Assembly: GCA_023053545.1 (NCBI GenBank)
Contig: JAKZAN010000005.1
Span: 10,230,001 to 10,294,000, forward strand
Origin: Lepidurus packardi
Lineage: Eukaryota; Arthropoda; Branchiopoda; Notostraca; Triopsidae
DNA length: 64,000 bases
Direction of reading: 5' to 3'
This document shows positions 36,501 through 47,550 of this stretch, in pieces (the stretch's first letter is position 1; every line of letters begins with the position of its first letter). The notes below the pieces were generated by a model. That model did no database searches. It was not told where the DNA came from and saw only the letters and a program-made list of their open reading frames with translations. A program made the position numbers and the translations under genes.

Positions 36501-37460
36501 GAGACCGTAGAAGGTGATGACATGGCCATGGGACTATTGTTGGCCAAAGTGGGCGTGCCCGAGCTTCCATTATAGGCTTTTTGATGTTCTTTCAAGGCTT
36601 GCAAAGAGCGCTGCAAATTTGAGGCTCTGTAGCGTGCGTAAACGTTCATGTAATCGTCGTGATTGTGGCTAATGAGCCAATCTGCTATCTGGATCAAGTC
36701 TTGTGCGACTTTGCTGGAAAAGTGACTCAACAAAGGGGATTCTTTCGTCTGCAGTTCTAAAACCAGGTGAAACCGTCAAGTAATACATATTGATCCTTTC
36801 TCTTTCTTCAAAAGAAGGATTTTTTTTAAAATTGTTTACCTTCGTCGGCTGAAATGAGGTCGAGTAACGCCATGGGAGGCACCGGTTTACAGTGTTTGAT
36901 GAGAACTTCTTTAAATTCTTTGTTAAGCGCATCTCGACCAGCTTCGAATAAACTGGCCACGTTTTCGAGCTCTACACTTTGCGGATTGTTCTTCTCGAAA
37001 TAACCTAGCGCTTTTTCTAAGCGTTTTAAAGCGTGAAGAAAAGGATCGAGACCTTGGCTAGGCCCTTCGCGGATTAACGGCTCTACTTCTCTGCTCACTG
37101 TGTAAAATCCGATGACCGCGTCCAATGCTGCTAAGGTTCGCTCAATATCTGGGAAGAATTCATTGTTATTGCTTTGCAGTGTAGAAAAAAGAAAAGGAGT
37201 AGATTTGCTTTTACTTTCTTGCTTTCTTTGCAAGTTGCCAGACTCTTGATAGACAGGAAAAATCGTTTCTTCCAATTTGGATAGTCTATCTTCGAACGAG
37301 GTTAAGATTCCCACCATTCCAGACGTGAGCTGCGAACTTTTAACTTTCGCCTCTTGGATCATCGCTAAACCTTCGACTTCCTACAAAAAAAAGCGTTAAA
37401 ATCGAGATTTTTGCTACGAAGGAAACGTACCAATTCTAGCTTGTCAAGAACAGACGCCAT
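33522..37460 (-). CDS. EXOC7: Exocyst complex component 7 (EXO70)
   Basis: Thirteen exons (37431-37460, 37215-37380, 36840-37148, 36491-36756, 36290-36363, 36140-36234, 35861-36048, 35618-35797, 35311-35557, 34154-34370, 33956-34064, 33762-33895, 33522-33624) join to 705 residues, the usual family length. Landmarks: LSKLEETIFPVYQES, NIERTLAALDAVIGFY, DYMNVYARYRASNL, LGLYIKRVLVQLNL, LNNNHYILKAL and the C-terminal KYIKYNPAQVSSLIDTFFD. EXO70 is all-helical; its C-terminal lobe binds PI(4,5)P2 and guides the exocyst to the plasma membrane. Exon 10 ends at a GC donor (GCGAGC), the second GC-AG intron in the window. Intron 9 is unusually long (about 940 bases). Confidence 0.95.
34371..35310. other. 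Long intron 9 of EXO70
   Basis: The intron is AT-rich with no open frame, no terminal inverted repeats and no match to other elements in the window. It may hold a decayed insertion or regulatory DNA. Confidence 0.45.
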
Positions 37461-38676
37461 TTCACCTAATTTACAGCCACTTACGGCTGCCAAAATGTTT
37501 ATTTTTACTGTCTCGGGAAGTCGTCAATTACGCCCCTAAATATTGACATTTTCTCCGTATTTACTTTTGAAGTTTCAGATATTACCAATAGATGGCAATT
37601 AGAGAATACTCGTCAAGGGGAAAAAACGAAACGTGAAACGCTAAAATGGTAAACGAACCGTGAAAGTTCTTCACATATTACTATTTCGCGTTTTTTTTTT
37701 TGCATTACTTTTCTTTCGGAAATAAGAAAGTTCATTACTTATTCTTTCGGTAAAAATATATCTTTCGGTAAGAATAAGTAATGACTTTCAATCGTTGTAA
37801 GTAGCTTGTGTTGCAAAGTTTTAAAAAAATCATTTCAAATGTTAAAAAGTTTTTAAATGTTACAAGTTTGGAATATTTCAACCGTTCGCTTTTTCTTTGT
37901 GGTTTATGGATGGCCCCAGAAGATGACCCAAATGTTAGTCATTGGTCCCACTAGGTGTTCCAGTTGTTTTAAATAAAGACTTTCACCCAATTCTTATGTT
38001 TGATGAAAAATTCCAAGAACGGTACAAATGTGGATCTTATGCTTATGTATGGGTCCTAAAAAGAGAAAAAAATTTCGAGTTGCATTACAAGATTTATGTC
38101 TTGGGTCGTATTTGAGGTCTAAGCTGGCCAGTAAAGAAAAAAAAAGAAGAAATTGATGTTGTGAATATCACAATGACGTGTATTGCAGGATATCAGCCTG
38201 ATTCACACACAATTAACAAGTTCCATAGGAGGAAACGGGAGACTATGGCTTTCGCCCCCAAAAAAGGGAAACTACAGAAAAAAGTCGAGTTAATCCCAAA
38301 ACTACCGAAAAAACTCCATTAAAATTATCAAAGTTTCCCTTTTGAAAAAGCTTCCACCCAGCCCTCACCAATTTTCCCTCCTATTTAAATACCCTTTTTC
38401 CCCCCAACAAAACAAAGGGGAAAAGTGTGTTGTTTTATTTTTTTTTTTTGCTTTTTTTTTTTTTGTTTTAAATCCACAACCCAACAAAATGATCCCGTTC
38501 AAGGAACCGTTTCATTTGACGTTTCTGTTACTTTCAACCCTACGCAAACAACTGATTGTGATCGAAATACTATTGCTTTGTCTCAGAGCCTTCCACTCCA
38601 CGTTTCTTGCTGCTCTAACGTTAATTATAGAATTGTCTAGACTAGCAATACTTGATAACCTACGTAAGAGCTTAGG
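37461..38676. other. Intergenic stretch
   Basis: This holds the EXO70 promoter side and the 3' flank of the PGC-1 gene. A 143-codon plus-strand open frame (38342-38773) runs through poly-T and into the antisense of the last PGC-1 exon, so I do not call it. Confidence 0.5.
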
Positions 38677-41600
38677 TCACAAGCGCTGGCCTAGTTTGGC
38701 CCGCGTACTCCGCAGTAAACTATCGAAATCCATATCTTGTGCTCTCGGCGGAGGTGGGGGACGTTCTTCATAATAAATATCATCTTCGTCCGCTCGCATA
38801 GCATCTGAACATAAAAACAAATTCTTCAACAAATCACGAAATACTACAAAACAAAATCCTAACTTGCATTCTTAAGTTATTATTTTTTTATTTTTATTTA
38901 AATCATGAATTTAAAAGCTACATTCTTAAAAGATCTTACTTTAAGAACCATATATTTCATTTTATTTTTCATTATTATTATTTTTCTTATTTTATTACTT
39001 TTACTAGGAATTATTATGATTTTTTATTATTGTTTTAATTTATGAATTTAAAAGCTACATTCTTAAAAGATCTTGCTTTAAGAACCCTTTATTTTATTTT
39101 TCATTATTATTTTTCTTATTTTGTTACTTTTACTATGAATTATTATGATTTTTTATTGTTTTAATTTATGAATTTAAAAGCTACATTCTTAAAAGATCTT
39201 ACTTTAAGAACCCCTTATTTTATTATATCATTACTATTGTTTTTATTATTATTTTATTTTATGAATACAAAAAAAAAACATCGAACATAAATTTACCCAA
39301 ATCCGAATACTCCACTTTGCAAAACGCTCGTCTTCCCCCGAAGCAGATATCGTATCGAGGTAAGTTAGGATCATCGTTTCCATGCTCGATAGCTTCACAT
39401 GCATCCACTTTGTACGAAAACGTTACAAACCCGTAGTTTTCCCTAAAACAAAAACAAAAAGAAAGAAAATAGCGCTTACAAAATTTTCTAAAAATTCAAA
39501 GTTTAATCTAATTCTACCCCCGCTCTCGGAAATGGACACTGATATCCATTACGGGGCCAAATACTTCGAATCGTCTCCTTAAATCAGCTTTGGTGACTCC
39601 GTCTTCGAGTCTTCCCACGTAAACGACTCGTCTTTCTTCTACTTCCCTGTCCTTCTCCTGCGCCATGTGACGCAAATACTGGGCTTCCACCTGCCTTGCT
39701 TTATAACGCTCATGACTCACAGGTGACAACGGCCTAAAATTCTCCTTATTAGTTTCCTATTTTTTTTTTTATTTTAACTAGTTTTACCGTCTCCTCAGGG
39801 AAGGGGAGCGTCGAACAGGATGTCGCCTGCGTCGGGATCTTCCTCGAGAATAGGAAGAATCCGACGACGATGATGAGCTAGATGAGCTTGACGAGCTAGA
39901 GGAGCTCGAAGAGCTGGACGAGCTGGAAGACGAAGAACTTGACGAGCGTGAGGAGCGTGACGAGAACCGGCGACTGCGTTTGCGGCGCCGAAAAGAGCGC
40001 GACCGCGACCTCGTCGGCGACCGCGACGAGCGACGTCGACGACGCTTCACTTTACGTTCTTCACGCACCATAGGGCGTTTCCTGTCCCCTTCAGACAAGT
40101 CCCGGCGCCTCTTCTCTCGCTTTTCGCGTGTTTCGCCACTTTCGAGTCGCTGAGGCGACGACGCGCGCGAACTCTCCGCTGATTTCAAATTACCTCGCCG
40201 TTGGCGGTATTCGGCTAAATTCAATTTCTTTTTCGAAGGGGGCGGAGCAATCTCTGGGTTCAATTTAACGTCCACCTCCTCTTCCACCTCCATTTTCGCT
40301 TCTACTTCGATCTCCATTTTCGAGTCTACTTCTACCCTTTCGATCGGGTTAACCTCCGAAACAGGTTCGGCAACTATGACTGGTTCAACTTCGCTAGGTT
40401 GAACCTCGATTGCAGGCTCCAAGGGTGCAGCAGGTTGAGGTTCAAGTTTGGGTGCAAGTTCAGGCTCGGGAAGGTTTGAGACAGGGACTATCGGACTAAC
40501 ATTAGTCGGATCCGTCAAATAGGCGGGTAATTTGTCGTACAATATTTCCTTTTTGTCAGGGATTACAGGCGCCAGATTACGGTAGTACGACGGGAGTTTA
40601 TCATGGAATTGGGTCGGCTTGTTGCTATTGTTATTGTTGTCGGCTTGGGAACAGTAGTCGTGGTCGCTGAGCGCAAAATTCTCCACCGTTTCCTTTTCTT
40701 TGGCTGTGTGATCCAGTTTCTCGTCGCCTAGCATTGCTGGGCGCGTGACACGCAGTAATTTGACTCGTTGCAACGGCAGAGCGGCTTCTTGTTGCCGGAT
40801 GCCTTTCGTATGGGGTGTCAGGCTGACTAAAGGGCGTTTATCCGGGCTTAATAACAGGCTTTGACCTTGAGGGAAGCGCTGCGAGTTTTTCTTGAGAACG
40901 GAAATGCCGCCTGACTTCTTAGTTGGGCTCGAACTGGGCGAAACAGGAATTAATTCCATGGTTTTCGCGGAAGAAGAGGTTGGGGGCGGGGCCAGGAGAG
41001 GGCCAGGGGGGTCGAGATGCTCCAACAACGTGGAGAGATCCGAAGCGGATAAAACCACGTTTTGATTCAGAATCAGCGATTCGTTCCGTTTCGAATCTAC
41101 GTTGTTGCCATAATCTTCGCTGTCGGAGGTCTAGATAAGTCAGGTGATAAGTTGGAATTTGCACTCCGCAACGTGACTTATGTTTGGTCAGAATGTAAAC
41201 AATAGGGTATCTTATGCTAAATAACAGCCTAAGCCTACGCAGATCCTAGGAATTTTGCTGCAACTATTGCCTGAATAGATACACACAAATGTCAAAGCCA
41301 AACTTAAGCTTGTTGACATACATTACGGTCACACATGCCGTGACCGAAACTACCCAATAGTCCTTGCATAGTCTTAGTCCTATTTTGCTAGCTTGTATCA
41401 ATCCTGTGTGCAAGAATGTGATTGACTGCGAAAGCGTTTAGCGTTAATTTAAGTATAGTTTGGGAAAAACGGCTGGTTATTTCCTAAGAAATAAGAAGTA
41501 TATTCCTTTACTATTTTTAATAGGCTAATGCCAAATGTTTAATGCGTTTTTCGTGAGGTTAAGGATTGCGAAGCTGATAAGAAATTGTGTATGGGATTCT

Positions 41601-42158
41601 TTGTGAAACATGCACTTCTATTAATTCTAGCTTGGACTATCCAAGAGTCTAAATAAATTGTCACATGGTACGCTTCGCAAGAGAAAGGTTTTACCTCCAG
41701 GGAATTGGAGCACGTGTTCCATTGATCTTGATTTAGGTAATCATCCAGAGCTAATCCTTGCTCAAAAGTGGAGAACGATTCGTACAATTCGGCTTCTGAG
41801 GATAAGTGCCTTTTTTAAACAGAAAGAAGATAAGTTTGAGGTTCTCTTCGTTACAAAATTGAAGGTTTAAAAATGTCTACCTCGTTTCGGAGGTAATGGT
41901 ATCCCAAGAAAAGTCTTCTTCATTGTTGAATAAGGTAGGAATGGAAGGCAATGAGGAACCGTCGAATAAGGAGCCAAAATCACATTCTTCTGAAATCGAC
42001 TGCGAAATATACGATTTCTTTTAGTTTATTGGCAAGTATTGTTTTGTATTGTTGAATAAGATTTGGAAGGGTTAAGGTGAAGAAAAATTTACTTGAGTGA
42101 AGTGCGATGTTGGGGAAGAGAATAAATCTGAGAAGCTGAGACCTATTCCTGCTTCCAT
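38677..42158 (-). CDS. PGC-1 family transcriptional coactivator (Spargel-like)
   Basis: Seven exons (42093-42158, 41881-41999, 41695-41809, 39788-41130, 39518-39733, 39297-39442, 38677-38804) give about 710 residues. The acidic N-terminus (SFSDLFSSP, EEDFSWDTI) looks like an activation domain. An LxxLL nuclear-receptor box (LSTLLEHL) starts at residue 132. DHDYCSQ matches the HCF-1-binding DHxY motif known from PGC-1 proteins. Then come an Arg/Ser domain with a long poly-Ser run, an RRM (VVYVGRLEDGV...ENYGFVTF) and the family C-terminus DMDFDSLLRS. PGC-1 proteins drive mitochondrial biogenesis genes; arthropods usually have one (Drosophila srl). Confidence 0.9.
38885..39220. repeat. Three-copy tandem repeat in last PGC-1 intron
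   Basis: A block containing GAATTTAAAAGCTACATTCT and AAAAGATCTTACTTTAAGAA occurs three times, with periods of about 137 and 126 bases. The copies are nearly identical and separated by AT-rich sequence. The block fills most of the intron between the RRM exon and the last exon. Confidence 0.8.
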
Positions 42159-43139
42159 AACTCGACGGTTATTATTTCACAATTACGGGCTTCGTCGTTT
42201 GTGTTTTCTAGGGGTCTCCCCGTGAGTTTTAAACGAGTTACGGTTAAAATACTCAATTTGAAGCACGGAGAATGACACTATCTTAATTATACTGGGTGTA
42301 GAATGCTAATATAAATTAAGGTGTTTCCCAAAAGATGGAAATAACACGCAAAACTAATTAAATCACCAGAAAACACAGCTGGGGCATTCCACGTGCTCAG
42401 AATAACCAAGGTATCGGGCGTCGATTCGATTACACGTTTTGTTGATACTAATACTAGACTAACGACCTGCATCTTACATCTTAACCTAATTTTCCGTTTA
42501 TCCCGTAATCGTAATTAACTAACTTTGCCATTAGAGTGCATACACATTCCTCCACTTTCCTAGTATGAAGTAGAACACTAAGGAACCTCCCAGAAAATCA
42601 ATGTATTAGTTCAATAACAGCATGTTGATTTTGAGATTTAGCCTACGCAAATGGGGAAAGTTTGCAATGCGTCAGAGGCTCTGAATTGCGGTTACACTCA
42701 TCGTGACTTTAAGCCATTTCAATGTTAAAATAAAGTAGTTAGCTCTTTAATATTGTTAGTTTAAAATTTCTACGAGTACTAACACTATATTGTTCGTATG
42801 TTTATTCTGTAATTCATGCGCATCTCATTCATAACTAAACAGATTGCTATGGAATTACTAAAACTTTTTCAAGGAAACGTGTAAGCTTTTGAATCAACAC
42901 GGAAACCTGTTTCCAAATCTTCTCTTTTTTTTTTTTTTTTTTTTTTAATAATACCAGTGTAGGCCAAATCTTCTAATTAACTATCTTTCTAATTAACTTT
43001 TGAACTATTTAGATTTGATTAGATGTCTTTATTTTTCGAGTATTTTTCTTATTATCAACTCAGGTGTAAAACATGGCACCAAATTTGCGGAATGTGGGAA
43101 TTACAAAATTAATAGTTGACACAAATTCAACAGACAATT
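42159..43139. other. Intergenic stretch
   Basis: This is the 5' side of the PGC-1 gene and the 3' flank of MRE11. It contains a poly-T run near 42925-42947. No gene is supported. Confidence 0.45.
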
Positions 43140-46100
43140 TTAAAAAGGATTATTTTCTGTACGAAGTTTCCCTTTAGCTTGGCTTCTCGTAGAAGAAGTA
43201 GTCGAGCCAGCATTTGCACTAGTAGCCCAATTCCGGATTCCACCACTGCTCCGCCCACTCTGATTAGCACTGCCCGAGCTGCTAGTTGCTCTTGCCTAAA
43301 CAATTGATATTCGTTAGAAAGTAACAAAGAAAATTCTCATCATTCGTATTTTTTTTAATATACATAATATACAATTATTATTTTAATAATTATTATTAAT
43401 ATAGAATATATTAATATTATTAATATACAATTATTATTATTTTTTGTTACCGTCGTTGTACTGCTTGAAGCAGCTCTCCTACCACCTCTACCTCGACCCC
43501 GTGGTTGGAATACCTCTTCAATATCATCATCATCATCAGAAACCACAACTACGGAACCCCTGACTCGGCCACGCCCCGTACGTGGTGAAGCCCTTGCTCG
43601 GCTGGCTCGCGCTCTGCTTCCCCTTCCCCTAGCAGCTGCTGGGGTAGGGGGAGCCACTGCAAACTCATCTTCAAAATTTCCCTACGTCTCAAAGCTTATT
43701 AGAAAAGTGAAAACTTTTTTTTCCTTTCTGTTTAATTTACATTAGCTCCATCCATTTCGGTGGAATCATCGTGGTTTCTTAGGGTACTGACTCTGCTAGG
43801 ATCATGCAAAATCTCTCGAGCCTAAGTATAGAAAAATGTATTTTTAGAAATTTCCCTCGACTTTTATTTTTTAAATCCTACCTCAGCCACGTCGTCCTCC
43901 TTATGTGACTCTCGTTCGGACTTAAACGTCGCTAAACCTTCTTTAATCCCATGGTCACTCAAACCGACGTCATGGCTCATTAAGTACTCTTCTGTTTTCT
44001 TTTTCTGATGTCTTAGAAAGACGACATTTAATTAGAAAACTTTTTAAAAGTACAAAAAAAAAATCTTAAAATTATTCATAAAAGATTATTAGTTACTTCC
44101 AAATGGTCGTTACACTGTCTTTGTCATCCTTCTCGATAAAAGCACGAACAGCTTCACCGAGACCCCGAGCTCCCAACATAGACAACGGAATCCCCGTTTC
44201 TTCAAAATATTTGTCCACAAAATCTTCAATATGACTACCAACTAAATCAGCCATCTAAACATCAGAGATTTCTTGAAATAAAAATTACAAAAAAAATCGT
44301 GATTTTTTACCTCGTCTTCCGCCACGTTAAATAAAGCGTCTTCATCTAACAACGTTTTCTTACTGGTGTCCCCGCCCCCGATTCTGACCTTCGCAAATTT
44401 GAGGCAATCGTGCGGATTCGCGATCTGATTCTCGAAATCCCGAACCAGCTCCATATGATTGAACAACTGGTAGTCTTCCGAGTACTCCAAACGCGCTCTA
44501 ATTAGTGGTAATGTCGGCTGCCTTGGATGTCCTTTCAATTGTAATTTGTATCTTTTTATCGAGTTTCAACTTTTCTTATTGTTAGACAAATGGCAACGCG
44601 ACACAAGGACGACTCGACAAAACGACTCCGTGTACCCGACACAAGGACGCCCGGCCCAGACAGAAGGACGCTACCTCCATAATCTTTTAGCGGACCAATA
44701 GAATTTCGAGTTTAAAAAATCTCTGCTCACTGGTTAAGCGCCAACGAGATTAAAAAGTACTTAAGCCGTTAAAAAACACGTTACAAGGTTAAGTTAAGTT
44801 GGCGCCCTTCTGTCGAGGTCCGGAGTCCTTGTGACGTAATTTTTTTTAATAGGACTTAAGCACTTTATAATCTCGTTGGCTCTTAACCAATGAACGGAGA
44901 CTTTTTAAACTCGAAATTCTATTGGTCCCTTAAAAGATTATGGATATAGTGTCCATTCCGTCCTTCTGTCTGGGCCCGGCGTCCTTGTGTCGGGTACTCG
45001 GAGTCCTTTTGTCTATTCGTCTTTGTGTCTACTCTACAGATAAATTTACCTGTCTCGAGCTCTTTAGCTTCAAGAATCATATTCCCAAGTTTTTCTCTCA
45101 CGAATTCTTTAACCTGTGATGAGAATACAAATTTCTTAATGACGAAAAAATCGCAAGAAAAACATTGAAAATGTTAAAGAAATGAAGGAAAAATAAGTCA
45201 ATACTAGATCAGCAGCTGAGTCACGCAAGTGTTCAGGAACGACGCATTCTTCCAACGCAATATGGTCATGGACAAAGGGGCGTGATGTTTTCAAGGGCAG
45301 TTTTTCGATGGAAAAGGATTTGTCACTGCGAATCCTGAGTAAACCCACGTTTTTCTGAATGGCTTCTCCTGGCGTTAATTGCGTCACTACACTGCTTCCT
45401 ATTCATTTTCAATCCAATTTGAATCAAATTTGAAGAAAACAATAGTTTCAAAGTAGGGTTCGTTTACCATTTATTGTTTGTTTATATAATAATAACTAGT
45501 ATTATTAATGTACCTGGTTGGGTGATCCGGTACTTTCTATCACCGACACATTCCGGATCAATGCGACAATCATGCTCATGACCCCAAAATATTAAATCGA
45601 AAATATCAGGAAAACTGGTTTCGGGAACAAAACTGGTTAAACCATGGCGAGCTCGGTTTTGATGCAACACCAATAAGTTGAACCAATCATCTGTGTTCTC
45701 GATGGGGCATTTGTATTCCACCTTTGGAGTATAATTAACTGTAGTAATTAAAGAGAATGATAATTGAGAATGATAAGTTGTTTTACGTGTTTTTCGTGAA
45801 TGAGACGATATAAACGCTCGTCTTTCAAAGAACTTAAGCCATAGATTGCTAATTTGGCTTTGCCTTTCTGCATAAGTAATGGCCACACTTCAATATGGGT
45901 TAAATCCGTCCATTTCCCAAAGTAGTTCACCAAGCCAGCTGTGCTCAGCAAATCCAAGCTAGAATACTGTCCTAATCCTGTGTAGAACCAAAACGAAAGA
46001 TGAAACCAAATTTGAAAAATGGCTAAAAATGCAGGAATTTTACAAATATACATCTTCTAAAAGTTTAGATTAAGTAACAAGTAAAGCCTTTATTGGTTTT

Positions 46101-46642
46101 TCTGTTATGATAACATTAGATGGTTAAGACTACTTAATTTATATCGATATAAAACTGTGCCGTGTTAGTGGAAAATTAGTTATTACCACAAGGATCGTCA
46201 TGATTTCCATGAATGGAGAAGACGGGCATTCCAATGTTGATGTTAGGGTCTTCGTAGTTCACGCCGGGGTTCATACTATGTCGGAAATTGATGGTGGGAT
46301 CGCTAAGGAATTCCACCGCAATCTCGCGGTCGCCTAAACAATACTCGCGTAAGAGTTGCATGCATTTTTGCATACACAGGCGACTGGGCTTGTTCTCATG
46401 GAAAAGATCTCCTCCCAATAAGATAAAATCTACTTCCAAGTCGCGAGCATATTCCAAGATTTCCTCAAATGCCGTGAAACTGTCGTTGCCTAAAAAATAC
46501 GAAAATGAATTCGGTTAAAGGTTTCTTATATTTTACCTTTAATTGGGTGTTTTTCTGCGTAACCTAAGTGAATATCTGTGGCAATAAGAATTTTAAACGT
46601 GTTAGCATCATCGTCTAATGTTTCAGTTTTAGTTCTATCCAT
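43140..46642 (-). CDS. MRE11: Double-strand break repair nuclease MRE11
   Basis: Twelve exons (46537-46642, 46187-46489, 45787-45977, 45514-45721, 45205-45398, 45050-45113, 44311-44531, 44097-44254, 43882-44011, 43741-43821, 43451-43681, 43140-43295) give 680 residues (human 708). The metallophosphoesterase motifs are all present: [30 protein letters not shown] and FWGHEHDC, followed by [17 protein letters not shown] and the capping domain. A glycine-arginine-rich (GAR) segment ([18 protein letters not shown]) precedes a Ser-rich tail, as in animal MRE11, where it is methylated. With RAD50 and NBS1 it senses and trims DNA ends. Intron 6 holds a MITE. Confidence 0.96.
44592..45029. mobile_element. 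MITE family 2, copy 1, in an MRE11 intron
   Basis: Terminal inverted repeats of about 190 bases. The left arm starts GGCAACGCGACACAAGGACG and includes CCGACACAAGGACGCC and CAATAGAATTTCGAGTTTAAA; the right arm is its complement. The arms contain repeated ACACAAGGAC/ACAGAAGGAC words. It has no coding capacity. The start of this element is shared with 58208. Confidence 0.8.
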
Positions 46643-47188
46643 TGTTTCACGCTAAAAAACGCTAAGCTAACGTAACGTGCAACGAATTGAACGGAGGAAA
46701 CCCACGTGGAAAAGACAATAAACAAAGGTTAGGGGCGGTCCTTAGCTGAACTATCCACCCAATCATCTTCCCCAGTTTCTTTCCAACCAAACTCTTTCTG
46801 TCAGTTACGCAAGTTTTGAGGAAAAACATTAAAATTCTTCTAAAATTTTGCACTTTTTCTTATAAGTTTATATAATTTCGAGTTTTGCAAGTAAAAAACT
46901 ACTGTAGAGTGTACAATCTAGAGTGTAAAATTTACTGAAGTAAACCACAATTCTGCTTACAAAATCTCATTCAAGGACCACAACTCGGTGAAGTTTTAGC
47001 TTCCATTGTATTTAATGAAACCGTCGAAGTGCTGTCTTAAGTTTATTTCTAATGTAATATATTAGGAGTAAAATATTAAAATCCTTCTTGACGGAAGTTG
47101 GTACTTTATATTATAAGTTTGAATGATTTAAGTATATATAATTTTGAATGATTTCAGTATATATATAGTTTGAGTTTGAATGATCTAC
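46643..47188. other. Intergenic stretch with a duplicated RLP24 3' flank
   Basis: Sequence from about 46860 to 47050 resembles the flank downstream of the RLP24 stop (about 50930-50997 plus 51134-51263): CTCGGTGAA, AAAATCT.ATT.AAGGACCA and GAAACCGTC appear in both. The LTR element now separates the two copies. Confidence 0.65.
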
Positions 47189-47192
47189 GTAT
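47189..47192. repeat. Target-site duplication, left
   Basis: GTAT directly flanks the element here and again at 50924-50927, as expected for a Ty3/gypsy-type integrase. Confidence 0.8.
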
Positions 47193-47464
47193 TGTAGCGT
47201 AAATTTCTGATTTACACTAACGGATTTCACACTAAAAAGGAGGAAAACTGGCCTGGGAAAAAGGTGTACACAGTTTTAACTTAATTTAGATAGGATAGTT
47301 TATTTAAAGTGGGGATTTAGCTCGGGGCTTCTACAACAATCAAAACGGTAACTCCGTCCTTTACACTCGCGCGCTTTTCCTCTCGCTCACTCTCTCTCTC
47401 TCTCTCTGCCTCTTGGCCTTTCACTGGCGTTCTCCTTACCTCTCGCACGCCATCTGCCGCTACA
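47193..47464 (-). repeat. LTR (3' in element orientation)
   Basis: 272 bases. Includes a (CT)n run and the motif TTTAAAGTGGGGATTTAG. Apparently identical to 50652-50923. Confidence 0.92.
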
Positions 47465-47490
47465 CTCGGCCTTTCCTGACCACCACCACT
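47465..47490 (-). other. Polypurine tract region of the LTR element
   Basis: On the minus strand the bases just before the 3' LTR are purine-rich (GTGGTGGTCAGGAAAGG...), the expected place for plus-strand priming. Confidence 0.5.
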
Positions 47491-47550
47491 CGTCCTCGAG
47501 TGGTTTGTTTGCATGTTTCTTCATTAAATAATTTTGCATACACAAGTCAT

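Noticed and set aside
38342-38773. 143-codon plus-strand open frame
   Set aside because: Runs through poly-T and antisense of the last PGC-1 exon; translation is low-complexity Phe/Leu.
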